17,725 nucleotides of DNA, taken from positions 1 to 17,725 of the forward strand of contig CALARR010000417.1 in the NCBI GenBank assembly GCA_937889015.1. The letters are read 5' to 3'. Source of the stretch: an uncultured Planctomycetales bacterium. Its GTDB lineage: Bacteria; Planctomycetota; Planctomycetia; Pirellulales; Thermoguttaceae. The stretch's first letter is position 1; the number at the start of each line of letters is the position of its first letter. The translations under genes were made by a program, and so were the position numbers. The notes beneath the pieces are model-generated. The model did not search any database. It was not told the DNA's origin and was given only the letters and a program-made list of their open reading frames with translations. Positions 7,791 to 16,080 of this stretch are shown here, one piece after another.

Positions 7791-8131
7791 GGATACCATT
7801 CCCCCCTGGTGGATTCGAGCCCTGAATCCGGCGCGTGGCCCTGTTGGTCTTCAGGCAAGTCACACCTTGGCGGTGCACTCATGAACCCTTCAAACCGGCC
7901 TCCCGTTGGCCGGTCTGGCGACATTGCTTACACTTACCTGAGCGGCAACAGTCGAGCCGTGCGAGCCTGATCGAGTGTACGAGCCATCAAGCATTAGCCC
8001 AGAATACCCGTCCCGGCCGATGATGCCAAGCTGCTCTCCCCCCGCGGGGAGAGATCGTGCTATGCTGGATCGCGGTCTTGGGGGGACAATTCCCGCGTTC
8101 GGAGAGTTGGTCGAGTGTATCCGTGGCCTGT
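7791..8131. other. Intergenic region with two GC-rich hairpins
   Basis: This 341-base gap lies between the divergent PII (-) and kinase-like (+) genes. It contains two perfect short hairpins: ACCGGCC-N7-GGCCGGT at 7894-7914 and CTCTCCCC-CCGC-GGGGAGAG at 8034-8053. A TATGCT at 8061-8066, inside GCTATGCTGGAT, could be the -10 of a promoter for the plus-strand gene, although the expected -35 position falls within the second hairpin and has no TTGACA-like sequence. No convincing small ORF, tRNA or riboswitch was recognised. Confidence 0.45.
7801..7807 (-). promoter_or_regulatory. Shine-Dalgarno fixing a GTG start for the PII gene
   Basis: On the minus strand AGGGGGG ends 10 bases before GTG 7790 and 1 base before ATG 7799. 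The spacing rules out the ATG in practice and supports GTG initiation, in agreement with the residue numbering of the T-loop tyrosine. Confidence 0.6.
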
Positions 8132-9145
8132 ATGAATGACCCTAACCCACAGGCGGTCCTCGCGCAGTATCCGGGGCTGCATATCAACGGAGCCATTGAG
8201 TGGCTGGGCGGTGCGGGCGGATTCAGTGGGGCCCGTTTCTGGAGGGTTCCGACAGCGGCTGGACTGCTGTGTCTGCGCCGCTGGCCGCAGGAGTATCCGT
8301 CCGGCGAGAACCTGGCGATAATTCACCAGGTTCTGGATCATGTGTCTGGTCGTGGCTTTCGACGGGTCCCGGAACCTCTCAGGAGTCGTGCTGGAGCGAC
8401 GTTTGTCGCAGCAGAGGGTCATCTTTGGGAATTGACCCCATGGTTGCCCGGCACGGCCGATTTTCGGCAGGACCCCAATGCTGAGCGACTCAGGGAGGCG
8501 ATGCGGACGCTTGCGGCGTTTCATCAGGCGGCCGCTGACTGCCCCATGAGGGCTTCGGCACGGCACGGGCCCGCCCCCGGCATCGCACATCGCCACCAGT
8601 TGTTGCTCCGAATGATCCATGGGGGGGCCGATCGCCTGGAATTGGCGGTAAGGCCAACGCCGGCCCCCGAATTGGTGCCTCTGGCCAGGAGGATTCTCCG
8701 GCTATTTCGCGAAAGGGCCGGCAATCTGAACGCACAATTGGTGTCGTTGCTGGGGCTGGGGGTACCGCTGCAAGTGTGCCTCGGCGATGTTTGGCACGAT
8801 CACGTACTGTTTGTGGGGAACCGTGTCAGCGGCCTGATCGATTTCGGCACCGTCCGATGGGAAAGCGTTACGGCGGACGTGGCACGGCTCCTAGGAAGCC
8901 TGGTTTCTAATCGACAAGTTTTGTGGCAGGAAGGACTTGTGGCATATAGCCGGGTGCGGCCACTGAGCGCGGCGGAACAAGTTCTAGTCGACGCTTACGA
9001 CCGAAGCGGGGTGTTGCTGGCGGGAATCAACTGGATTGACTGGATCTATGCCCAGGGGCGAACCTTCGAGGACTGGAACAACGTACGCAAACGCATGGAG
9101 ATGATTCTGGCTGGCCTGGAGGTACAGCCGGCGACTGTCGGATGA
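8132..9145 (+). CDS. Phosphotransferase-like (APH family) protein
   Basis: A 337-residue cytoplasmic protein with the aminoglycoside-phosphotransferase / choline-kinase fold. The N-lobe has a glycine-rich start (GGAGGFSGARFWRV) and a basic LCLRRWP strand in the expected lysine-strand position. The C-lobe has a catalytic-loop equivalent LGDVWHDHVLF, with D219 in the catalytic Asp position, and the metal-binding GLIDFG with D237, followed by DVARLLGSLV. The canonical HGDxxxxN motif is altered: its His is Leu, and its metal-liganding Asn is His224. Other members of this superfamily phosphorylate small alcohols, sugars or antibiotics; no substrate is suggested here. ATG 8132 is the most reasonable start, though GTG 8123 is possible and neither has a good Shine-Dalgarno. 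Nothing links it to drug resistance. Confidence 0.75.
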   Translation: MNDPNPQAVLAQYPGLHINGAIEWLGGAGGFSGARFWRVPTAAGLLCLRRWPQEYPSGENLAIIHQVLDHVSGRGFRRVPEPLRSRAGATFVAAEGHLWELTPWLPGTADFRQDPNAERLREAMRTLAAFHQAAADCPMRASARHGPAPGIAHRHQLLLRMIHGGADRLELAVRPTPAPELVPLARRILRLFRERAGNLNAQLVSLLGLGVPLQVCLGDVWHDHVLFVGNRVSGLIDFGTVRWESVTADVARLLGSLVSNRQVLWQEGLVAYSRVRPLSAAEQVLVDAYDRSGVLLAGINWIDWIYAQGRTFEDWNNVRKRMEMILAGLEVQPATVG

Positions 9146-9167
9146 CTGGTGGAGCTGGGTTGAATTG

Positions 9168-9206
9168 GTGATAATGGCATCGCGTTATCACGTGCTACCT
9201 TTTTTT
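9168..9206 (+). terminator. Candidate terminator after the phosphotransferase-like gene
   Basis: GTGATAA (9168-9174) and TTATCAC (9185-9191) form a perfect 7-base stem with a 10-base loop, and a run of seven T lies at 9200-9206, 22 bases past the upstream stop codon. The stem is AT-rich and the T-run begins 8 bases after it, so it would be a weak intrinsic terminator. A palindromic protein-binding site is the alternative. Confidence 0.4.
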
Positions 9207-9375
9207 CAACTCCAATCCTGCTATCAGGTTGTGGACAGGCGATGTCTCAGGGGATCTTGTCCCGTGAAACCTGGCAGGGCTCCTGCGCATCGGAACCATG
9301 TGGGGGTTGGGCACGATTCGGTGCGGCAACTGAGAATCGTGGCGGATCGCGAAATGAAATTGAAAGGATTCATGC

Positions 9376-11373
9376 ATGTTGGATCTTCGTAGGTTGGGCG
9401 GTGTGCCCCGATTCCTGGTCATGGTGGTCGCGGTTCTGCCCATGCTCTTGCGTTTGGCCTTCGTGCCCATGGCTTGGGCTCAGGCGGACGACCCCCTGGC
9501 AGGGTTGATGGCGGCCGCTCCAGCGCAGGAAGACCTGTCACTGACAGCGCAGTTCACAACGGCTAAGCCGGGCGAGCCCGCCCGGTTGTTCGTCACGGCG
9601 CGGCCCGCAGGCGATTGGCATCTTTACTCCATCACGCAACCGCCAGGGGGACCGCGTCCCACGACCATCACGGTGAGCCCGTCGGGGGCTTTCAAGTTGT
9701 TGGGGGCATTTCGTGCGATCCAGGCAGCGGAGCGCAAGCCTGAGCCGGCCTTTGACAATTTGATTGTGGAGAGCCATTACGGCGAAGTGACCTGGTATGC
9801 ACCCATCGAATTGACGCCCGGTGTGGATCCCGTGCAATTGGTGATCGACGGCAAAGTGAACTTGATGCTTTGCTCCGAGTCGGGCTGCAAGCCACCGGCA
9901 GATCATCGATTCACGGCTCGGCTGGGGTCTGGCGTGGAACTGCCGGTGGGCGGGTCGATTTCGCCAGCCAGCCCGAGCGAGACTGCGCGGCCTCCGGAGT
10001 CCACGAGCATGGCTCCGCCAAGTCCAACCGGTTCGACCGAGGGGCCCCCATCGCTCCAGGCTCCGGCCAGCATCGCGGCGGAGACAGCGACCGCCTTGCA
10101 GCAGGGCCCAACGGCGATTGTGTTCGAGGACTCGGGCCTTCGGGACAAGTCGCTGATATGGGCCATGGCCGTGGGGTTCATTGGCGGGTTGATTCTGAAC
10201 ATCATGCCCTGCGTCCTGCCTGTCATTGGGCTGAAGATTTTGTCGTTTGTCGAGCAGTCGGGGCACGATCGTTGGCGAGCCTTGTCGCTCAATCTGTGGT
10301 ATTCGGGGGGGCTACTGTCGGTCTTTCTGCTGTTGGCCACCCTGTCGGTGTTTCTGGGATTGGGATGGGGGCAGTTGTTCAGCTATCAGGGTTTCAGCAT
10401 CACGCTTTCGGCCGTGATTTTCACGATGGCCTTGAGCTTCTTGGGCGTGTGGGAAGTACCTATTCCCGGCTTTGTGGGGCGGGGAAAGGCTGTCGAATTG
10501 GCCGCGAGAGAAGGACCGGCCGGCGCATTCTCCAAAGGGGTTCTGACCACCGTCCTGGCCACACCGTGCAGCGCGCCGTTTCTGGCCTCGGCCCTGGCGT
10601 GGATGGCCACCAAGCCGCCAGTGATGGCTTACGCCGTGTTTCTCAGTGCGGGGCTGGGCATGGCCAGTCCGTACCTTTTGATCGGTGCATACCCGCAGTT
10701 GATGCGTTTTCTGCCCAAGCCCGGCGAGTGGATGGACACCTTCAAGCAACTGATGGGCTTCGTGCTCTTGGGAACAGTGGTGTTCCTGATGAGTTTCATG
10801 GCCTTTCAGAACATGGTGCCGACCGTAGCCCTGCTGTTTGGGTTGTGGGGGGCATGCTGGTGGATCGGGCGCATGCCGGAAACGGTCGAGCAGGGCGAAA
10901 AGGTCCGCCGCTGGCTTGAGGCAGCCGGGTTTGCGGGATTGATTTGGGTGATCGCCTTTCCTGGCATCGGCGGCGTGCTGCCCTTTGGTAGCCTGGCCAA
11001 GTACATGCAGCAGCGTCTGGAGCGGCCTGTTTTCTCGAAGGCGGAGTTGCAGCGTGCCGTGGCCAGCAAGAACATCGTGATGGTTGATTTTACGGCTGAC
11101 TGGTGCCTGACCTGCAAGACTCTGGAGGCGACGGTGTTGCACACCGAACCCGTGCAGAAGGCTATGCGCGAGAAGGGCGTGCAGTTCATGGTGGCCGACT
11201 GGACCGAGTACGAGAAGGCCAAGGATGTCACCGAAATGCTCGACGCCCTAGGCAGCCGGCAGGTACCGGTGATCGCCATATTTCCACCGGGCAAGATCAA
11301 CTCACCGATTGTCTTTCGCGGCGGCTACACGCAACAACAGTTGTTAGACGCTCTGGACCGTGCGTCTCGATGA
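9376..11373 (+). CDS. dsbD: DsbD-type transmembrane thiol:disulfide interchange protein
   Basis: A 665-residue inner-membrane protein that carries electrons from cytoplasmic thioredoxin to periplasmic thiol proteins. Residues 1-35 are a signal peptide (cleavage near AWAQA). The periplasmic domain (about 40-200) has the cysteine pair C166/C171 in CSESGC. A Pro/Ser/Thr-rich linker (about 195-245) leads to a multi-helix core with the two membrane cysteines C279 (MPCVLP) and C398 (TPCSAPF). A C-terminal thioredoxin domain has its active site WCLTC (C577, C580). All three redox pairs of the relay are therefore present. The N-terminal domain resembles the ScsB/DsbD family more than cytochrome-only CcdA. 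ATG 9376 has AAAGGA 7 bases upstream. It is a single-gene unit; its client proteins are not evident. The stop is 64 bases from the convergent purM stop. Confidence 0.92.
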   Translation: MLDLRRLGGVPRFLVMVVAVLPMLLRLAFVPMAWAQADDPLAGLMAAAPAQEDLSLTAQFTTAKPGEPARLFVTARPAGDWHLYSITQPPGGPRPTTITVSPSGAFKLLGAFRAIQAAERKPEPAFDNLIVESHYGEVTWYAPIELTPGVDPVQLVIDGKVNLMLCSESGCKPPADHRFTARLGSGVELPVGGSISPASPSETARPPESTSMAPPSPTGSTEGPPSLQAPASIAAETATALQQGPTAIVFEDSGLRDKSLIWAMAVGFIGGLILNIMPCVLPVIGLKILSFVEQSGHDRWRALSLNLWYSGGLLSVFLLLATLSVFLGLGWGQLFSYQGFSITLSAVIFTMALSFLGVWEVPIPGFVGRGKAVELAAREGPAGAFSKGVLTTVLATPCSAPFLASALAWMATKPPVMAYAVFLSAGLGMASPYLLIGAYPQLMRFLPKPGEWMDTFKQLMGFVLLGTVVFLMSFMAFQNMVPTVALLFGLWGACWWIGRMPETVEQGEKVRRWLEAAGFAGLIWVIAFPGIGGVLPFGSLAKYMQQRLERPVFSKAELQRAVASKNIVMVDFTADWCLTCKTLEATVLHTEPVQKAMREKGVQFMVADWTEYEKAKDVTEMLDALGSRQVPVIAIFPPGKINSPIVFRGGYTQQQLLDALDRASR

Positions 11374-11437
11374 GTGCGGAATGGTTTTGAGGTGGGGTGA
11401 CGCCGCGGAGGCTGGTGCGGGGGGCTTGTGGACGCGA

Positions 11438-12502
11438 TCAGGTCGCCCAGACGACGTTCTGTGGGCCTTTGCGCGTGAAGCCGATGGTCCAGCTTTCCAT
11501 GCCGCAGTCGCTCAACTGCTGCCGCACGCTATCGGCATAGTAGGGGGCCACAACCAAGATCAGCCCGATGCCCATATTGAACACGCGATCCATTTCGGCC
11601 TGATCGATCTCGCCCAGACGCTGGATCCATTTGAAGACCGGGGGCACAGGCCAACTGTTCCGTTCGACCACGGCTTGGACGTTCTTGGGCAGAATGCGTT
11701 CCAGGTTCTCCAGAATGCCGCCGCCCGTGATGTGGGCCACGCCATGCACCACGTTCTTGACACGATAGTGGCCCAGCACCTGGCGTACGGCGCGCACGTA
11801 GATTCGCGTGGGCGTCAGCAAGGCGTCAGAGACCTTGCAGCCCAACTCTGAAACGAAGTCGTCGATCTTGAACTGGCCGACGTCGAAGACCGCCTTGCGG
11901 ATCAGGCTGTAGCCGTTTGAGTGGGGGCCACTGGAGGCAACACCGATCAGCATATCGCCGGCGGTGATTGTCTTGCCATCGATCACACCATTGCGCTCGA
12001 CCACGCCTACGCAGAAACCGGCCAGGTCGTAGTCGCCGGGCGCATACATGTCGGGGAGGATCGCGGTTTCGCCGCCCAGCAAGGCACAATCGCTCTCGAC
12101 GCAGCCAGCCGCAATGCCTTCCAGAATGCTTTCCAGCAGATCCGGTTGGTCCTTGGGCATCGCCACATAATCCAGGAAGAAGAGCGGTTCGGCGCCCAGG
12201 CAAATCGCGTCATTCACGCTCATGGCGACCAGGTCGATGCCCACGGTGTTGTGGATATTCGCCTGGACCGCGACCTTGAGCTTGGTGCCAACGCCATCGG
12301 TGCAAGAGACGAGCACCGGGTCCTTGTAGTGGCGTGCGAAGAGGGCGTTCTTGAAGTCCAACTGAAACAGGCCGGCAAATCCGCCGTCTAGCCTCAGCAC
12401 CCGGGGCGTGTAGGTTCGCGACAACAGCCGTGGCAATCGCTCCATGGCTTGGTTGTAGATGTCCAGATCAACGCCGGCGTCTTTGTAGGTGACTTTAGCC
12501 AT
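11438..12502 (-). CDS. purM: Phosphoribosylformylglycinamidine cyclo-ligase (AIR synthetase)
   Basis: Catalyses ATP-dependent ring closure of FGAM to aminoimidazole ribonucleotide, the fifth step of purine synthesis, in the cytoplasm. At 354 residues it is of usual size. Diagnostic blocks in order are YKDAGVDLD at the N-terminus, VSCTDGVGTKLKVA, VGIDLVAMSVNDAICLGAEP, ALLGGETAILPDMY, GVASSGPHSNGYSLIRK, and VAHITGGGILENLERILP. ATG 12502 is chosen because it gives the standard N-terminus; GAGG lies close upstream as a weak Shine-Dalgarno. It is a lone gene, with no other pur gene nearby. A TAGAAT element 30 bases upstream could be its -10. No purine riboswitch was recognised in the leader. Confidence 0.97.
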   Translation of the reverse strand: MAKVTYKDAGVDLDIYNQAMERLPRLLSRTYTPRVLRLDGGFAGLFQLDFKNALFARHYKDPVLVSCTDGVGTKLKVAVQANIHNTVGIDLVAMSVNDAICLGAEPLFFLDYVAMPKDQPDLLESILEGIAAGCVESDCALLGGETAILPDMYAPGDYDLAGFCVGVVERNGVIDGKTITAGDMLIGVASSGPHSNGYSLIRKAVFDVGQFKIDDFVSELGCKVSDALLTPTRIYVRAVRQVLGHYRVKNVVHGVAHITGGGILENLERILPKNVQAVVERNSWPVPPVFKWIQRLGEIDQAEMDRVFNMGIGLILVVAPYYADSVRQQLSDCGMESWTIGFTRKGPQNVVWAT

Positions 12503-12532
12503 GTGCCTCGCTCAAGAAACGGGACCAAGCGT

Positions 12533-12538
12533 ATTCTA
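12533..12538 (-). promoter_or_regulatory. Candidate -10 element for purM
   Basis: TAGAAT on the minus strand, within TTAGAATAC, lies 30 bases upstream of purM ATG. The -35 region 17 bases further upstream (TTCTCC) is a weak match. The same eight bases TAGAATAC occur upstream of hemL. Confidence 0.4.
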
Positions 12539-12591
12539 ATCTCTTGTGCGAGCAGGAGAAAGGGCCGATTCCCCTCGCTTGGTGGCTTTGC

Positions 12592-12597
12592 TATAGT
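12592..12597 (+). promoter_or_regulatory. Candidate -10 element for the leucine-rich lipoprotein gene
   Basis: TATAGT inside GCTATAGTGGAT is a good -10 match but has no clear -35, and would give a leader of about 140 bases. The surrounding 12 bases resemble GCTATGCTGGAT upstream of the phosphotransferase-like gene (10 of 12 the same). Confidence 0.3.
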
Positions 12598-12745
12598 GGA
12601 TGGAGTGTCGTATGCCGAGTCAGGCCCCCGGCTGTGGCGACCAAGAACATACTGGGCGACCGGGCCATCCACCGGTGTCGCGGTGTCGGCCCTGTCGAGC
12701 CCGCGCACGCCGAGTGAAAACGAGTTTGCACGCTAGGAGAACATC

Positions 12746-13627
12746 ATGCCGCGATTGCTGACGACGGTGCTGCTACTGGGGTTCGTGGGGCTAATGTCTG
12801 GTTGTGGTGGTCGGGAAGCGGGCACGCCAGGGAACGCTCAACCCGCCAGCCCGACCGCTGGCGAGGCCGATGACAAGCAAGTGGCAGAAGCCTTGGCTCA
12901 GCTGAAGGTGGTGACCAAGCTCGACAAGAATGGCCGGATTATTGTCGCCGATTTCTCGCAGAATCCGGTTCGGGATGCGGATCTTGAACCGGTGAAACGC
13001 CTGACGCAGTTGCGGTCCCTCAAATTGAGTGGTTCGCCCATTACGGACGCCGGCCTGGAGCGTCTGCGTGGGCTGGCCAACCTTGAGGAGTTGTACCTGG
13101 GTGAGACGGCGATCACGGACGCCGGCCTGGAGTCGCTCGAAAAACTCACCAAGTTGAAGAAGTTGCGGTTGAGCGGGACCAAGGTGAGCGATGCCGGACT
13201 GGCTCGGCTGACCGCTTTGGTCAATCTGCAGGAGTTGGATCTCAGCAAGACCGGCGTCGGTGATGCCGGCGTGAAGGTCTTGAAATCGCTGCCGAAACTC
13301 ACGCAACTGAATCTCTGGACTACGGCGATTAGCGATGCTGCGGCGGAAGATTTGCAGGGCATGACCAGCCTGGTCTGGCTGAACTTGGACAACAACCCAA
13401 TCAGCGATGCCGCGTTACCCAAGGTGGCCAAGTTGGTGAACCTTGAGTTCCTGCACCTGGGGCGAAGCAAGGTGACTGATGCGGGGTTAAAAGACCTGGA
13501 GGCACTCAAGAAGTTGAAGACGGTGCATCTGACCAACAACCCGGTTACGCCAGAGGGTGCTAAGAAGCTCAAGGCGGCGCTGCCGGAGTGTGATGTGAAG
13601 CAGGGCGCTACGGCCCCCAAACCGTAG
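12746..13627 (+). CDS. Leucine-rich-repeat lipoprotein
   Basis: A 293-residue secreted protein. The N-terminal signal peptide ends in a lipobox-like LMSGC with Cys20, so it is probably lipid-anchored; the residue three before the Cys is Met rather than Leu, a mild departure. Residues 24-45 are Pro/Ala/Gly-rich. Residues 86-277 are eight uninterrupted 24-residue leucine-rich units with the consensus LxxLxxLxLxxTxITDAGLxxLxx. These form a curved solenoid that usually binds proteins; no enzymatic domain is present. The start is supported by AGGAGA five bases before ATG 12746. It faces purM divergently and converges on the M60 peptidase gene, 84 bases away. Such proteins are abundant in planctomycetes; the ligand is unknown. 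Confidence 0.9.
   Translation: MPRLLTTVLLLGFVGLMSGCGGREAGTPGNAQPASPTAGEADDKQVAEALAQLKVVTKLDKNGRIIVADFSQNPVRDADLEPVKRLTQLRSLKLSGSPITDAGLERLRGLANLEELYLGETAITDAGLESLEKLTKLKKLRLSGTKVSDAGLARLTALVNLQELDLSKTGVGDAGVKVLKSLPKLTQLNLWTTAISDAAAEDLQGMTSLVWLNLDNNPISDAALPKVAKLVNLEFLHLGRSKVTDAGLKDLEALKKLKTVHLTNNPVTPEGAKKLKAALPECDVKQGATAPKP
13001..13576 (+). repeat. Eight tandem 72-base units encoding leucine-rich repeats
   Basis: The eight units have a strict 72-base period with no insertions. Units 1 and 2 still share an identical 18-base stretch (13043-13060 and 13115-13132, beginning ACGGACGCC), while later units have diverged at DNA level. This suggests growth by unit duplication. Confidence 0.85.
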
Positions 13628-13711
13628 CGAATTGTCGGACTTCCTGCGGGGAGCGGGAAACTGAGGGGGGGCCGTGCGGAGGTGAATTGCCGCCCAGCGC
13701 CTCCGGTCCAT

Positions 13712-15985
13712 CTACAGGCCTTCTGGCATCCAAACAGGCAGTCCGGCAACCGAAGCTTTGGCCTTGGGCGAGACGGGCACACCCCACGCGTCGAAGAAGG
13801 GTCCCAGGTTTCGCTCCACGGCGCGGCTGTAGCGGATCATCCATTGGTCGCGCTTGTCATCGTCACTGGCGGGCCGCTGGTTCTGGGGCAAGTCGCGATA
13901 ACCGGCGATTACTTGTTTGAGTCGATCCCAGCCAAAGCCCTCGATCAACTGGTCGTACATCGAGAGGGCCAGAAAGGGGTTGGCTTTCCAGTCGGCAAAG
14001 CGGCAACCCGCGGTACGGTAGGCCAACCAAGCCGAGCGGCGCGATTCGGACGAAAACGCGCGATGACGTTGATCGGCGGGGCAGCGGGTGAGCTTCTGCA
14101 GCACGTAGAGCGTGAAGAGATTGCAGGTCACCTCCCCAGTGCCTTCGAAGGTCCAATCGCTGGACTGGTGGTTGTGGCCCATTTCGTGGAACAGGCCCCA
14201 GCCCTTTCCGGTGGTCGTCAGGAGTTCGCGGTCAACCATGATCGCGGCCGCGTCGAGATGCGTCATGATCGGGTAGCCCGAGTGCATGTAGCCGGCCGAG
14301 ATTTGCAGGTCGGCTACATATCGTTGCGCGCGTGGGCGGTCTGCAGGCTTGCCAGCCAACTCGGCGCAAGCGTCCGACACGCCATCCCAGAATTCCAGAA
14401 GCTTGGCTGGATCATCCAGGCTGCGAATCGCTGCGGAGGGCACGCTGAGAACCACCTTCTGTGTGGCCAACTCTGACCAGGGGGCGGGCCGCATGCGGAC
14501 CTCGTTGCGCCAATCCGCCAAGCTTGTCTGGCCCTGCAGAAAATAGGGAACTGCGACTGCACCGTCAATCTTCACCGCGATCTTGGCGGATGTGCTTCCG
14601 CGCTTGGTTTCCAGGTAGATCAGCCCGCCGAACGGGTTGGCGGCCTTGGTCTGGGCCCCGGAAAGTGGTGTGCGCGTGGTAATTTCCGGCCAGCGGCTCC
14701 AGGAGTCTTTGTCCCACAGTCGATCGCTATGGGCGCCAATCTGGACCACCAGATCCTTGACTGCGGCTGAATTGGCGACGGTCACAGTGATTGCTTTGCC
14801 AGGTGCGGCATAGAGCCCCGTACTCTGCCAGCCGGACATGGCGCCGTTGATCGTCACGCTCTGTCCGGGCCGCGGAATGTCAGCCGGCACGGGGCCGGGA
14901 AACAGTTCCGCGGCAGGCAACCCCGGGGTCTTCTCTGGCGCAAGTCGCTTCAACTCCTCCCAGCGAATGGCCAGGGCGATGCGGCCTGCCGGGTTGGTCG
15001 CCTTCAGCGGCTTTTGCTTTGTCGGAACGAGCTCATTGGAGTACTCGCGTGACAGGCGTTCCAGCGAGGGGCGCACGAACTTGTCTTCTTCTGGCAGAGC
15101 CCGGATCAGGTGCGTGAGGCTCGACATGGTCTGGGCCGCCTCGTCCTTGCTGGCTACTGTGCCGGCACGCGACTTGCCCAACAACGCTCCAAGGGCCTCG
15201 CCCGCGTGACAAAGGGTCGGCAACTTGCCCACGGCGATCCCTTGTTTCACGTTCTGAAGGCCCCCGTCCAGCCAGAGGATGCCTGCCGGTCCCAGCAACT
15301 GATTACCGGGGTGATCCAGTAGGGTCTTGCCTGGATTGAGTTGCAGCCAGCCCCACCCCAAACCCTCCGCCAGCAAGCCACCGCCGCGTTTCACAAATGT
15401 AGCCACGGCTTCGCGATCAGCGGCTTCGGTCAGGTGGTGCGTGTTGACGCACAAGACTTGGCCGCCGGATAAGGGGCCGAGAACCTGTCCAGTGCGAGAA
15501 TCGATCTCCAGTCCTTGGTCTCGAAGGAATGCGGCCAAGCCTGGCTGCCGCCAGGTGAGCACGCGGATCTTGCCCTTAGAACGGGGCGACTGCCGGCCGG
15601 CCCAGCGCACGGCATTTCGCACAAACTGGCCCGTGTCGCTTGTAGCCAGACTCTTGTCGTCAAAGTAGTTGGCATGTCCAAAAGCGACAACCCGTCCGGT
15701 GCCCCACTGTCCAGCCACGACGACCGGCGCTCGGCAACCGTCGGCCACTTCACCTGCGATGAGGGCAAAGATCTGGGGGCCGAAGGCAGCTAACGGCCCA
15801 GGCTGGCCGGGAGCCGCAATTCGTTTCACGCCGTCCAGAAGTTGGGCCCGAGCTGTATCCAGGCCTGCAGTCCGGCCTGGTGTTGGCCAAGCCATCACAA
15901 CCGCCAGGACAATTGTCAGGGACTGCAAGCCGCGTGGCTGGCCGGCAGGTGTGGCAGAGGATTCGGCGGCACCAGCGGCGACCAT
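13712..15985 (-). CDS. Secreted M60-like metallopeptidase with amidotransferase-like N-terminal domain
   Basis: A 757-residue protein. A hydrophobic stretch LTIVLAVVMAW near the N-terminus, after a 20-residue polar lead, looks like a signal peptide or anchor. Residues from about 40 to 290 contain patterns such as GQWGTGRVVAFGHANYF and FVKRGGGLLAEGLGWGW, which resemble class I glutamine-amidotransferase-like (ThuA-type) folds without an evident catalytic triad. The C-terminal half is an M60/enhancin-like zinc peptidase: HEMGH at 600-604, followed by NHQSSDW and the EVTCNLFTLYV block that in this family supplies a third metal ligand. M60-type enzymes act on mucins and other O-glycoproteins; here the target is unknown. 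ATG 15985 is chosen because GGGGGA lies 6 bases upstream; ATG 16024 and TTG 16072 are in frame without such sites. It is last in a three-gene cluster. Confidence 0.85.
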   Translation of the reverse strand: MVAAGAAESSATPAGQPRGLQSLTIVLAVVMAWPTPGRTAGLDTARAQLLDGVKRIAAPGQPGPLAAFGPQIFALIAGEVADGCRAPVVVAGQWGTGRVVAFGHANYFDDKSLATSDTGQFVRNAVRWAGRQSPRSKGKIRVLTWRQPGLAAFLRDQGLEIDSRTGQVLGPLSGGQVLCVNTHHLTEAADREAVATFVKRGGGLLAEGLGWGWLQLNPGKTLLDHPGNQLLGPAGILWLDGGLQNVKQGIAVGKLPTLCHAGEALGALLGKSRAGTVASKDEAAQTMSSLTHLIRALPEEDKFVRPSLERLSREYSNELVPTKQKPLKATNPAGRIALAIRWEELKRLAPEKTPGLPAAELFPGPVPADIPRPGQSVTINGAMSGWQSTGLYAAPGKAITVTVANSAAVKDLVVQIGAHSDRLWDKDSWSRWPEITTRTPLSGAQTKAANPFGGLIYLETKRGSTSAKIAVKIDGAVAVPYFLQGQTSLADWRNEVRMRPAPWSELATQKVVLSVPSAAIRSLDDPAKLLEFWDGVSDACAELAGKPADRPRAQRYVADLQISAGYMHSGYPIMTHLDAAAIMVDRELLTTTGKGWGLFHEMGHNHQSSDWTFEGTGEVTCNLFTLYVLQKLTRCPADQRHRAFSSESRRSAWLAYRTAGCRFADWKANPFLALSMYDQLIEGFGWDRLKQVIAGYRDLPQNQRPASDDDKRDQWMIRYSRAVERNLGPFFDAWGVPVSPKAKASVAGLPVWMPEGL

Positions 15986-16080
15986 CGGTTGTCCCCCGTA
16001 AGCGGTCCAATCGTGCCCAGTCATCTGCGCTGCTGATCGCAGGGCGAGGCCGAGTCGCACCACGGTTGCCAAGCGACTGT

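Noticed and set aside
7800..7830. Minus-strand GCTCGAATCCACCA resembling a tRNA T-arm and 3' end
   Set aside because: No matching acceptor, D or anticodon stems upstream, and the expected T-stem does not pair.
8132..9145. Antibiotic-resistance phosphotransferase
   Set aside because: Only the general fold is shared; catalytic-loop residues differ and no resistance or mobile genes are nearby.
9870..10919. Long open frame in another phase inside the DsbD gene, and 10312-11142 on the opposite strand
   Set aside because: These are by-products of high GC in the third codon position; the DsbD frame has all family motifs and redox cysteines.
12503..12745. Purine or other riboswitch upstream of purM or the lipoprotein gene
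   Set aside because: No recognisable aptamer core was found in either leader on either strand.
13001..13576. Regular 72-base spacing suggesting a CRISPR array
   Set aside because: The period is a multiple of three and encodes leucine-rich repeats; units diverge and there are no constant repeats with unique spacers.
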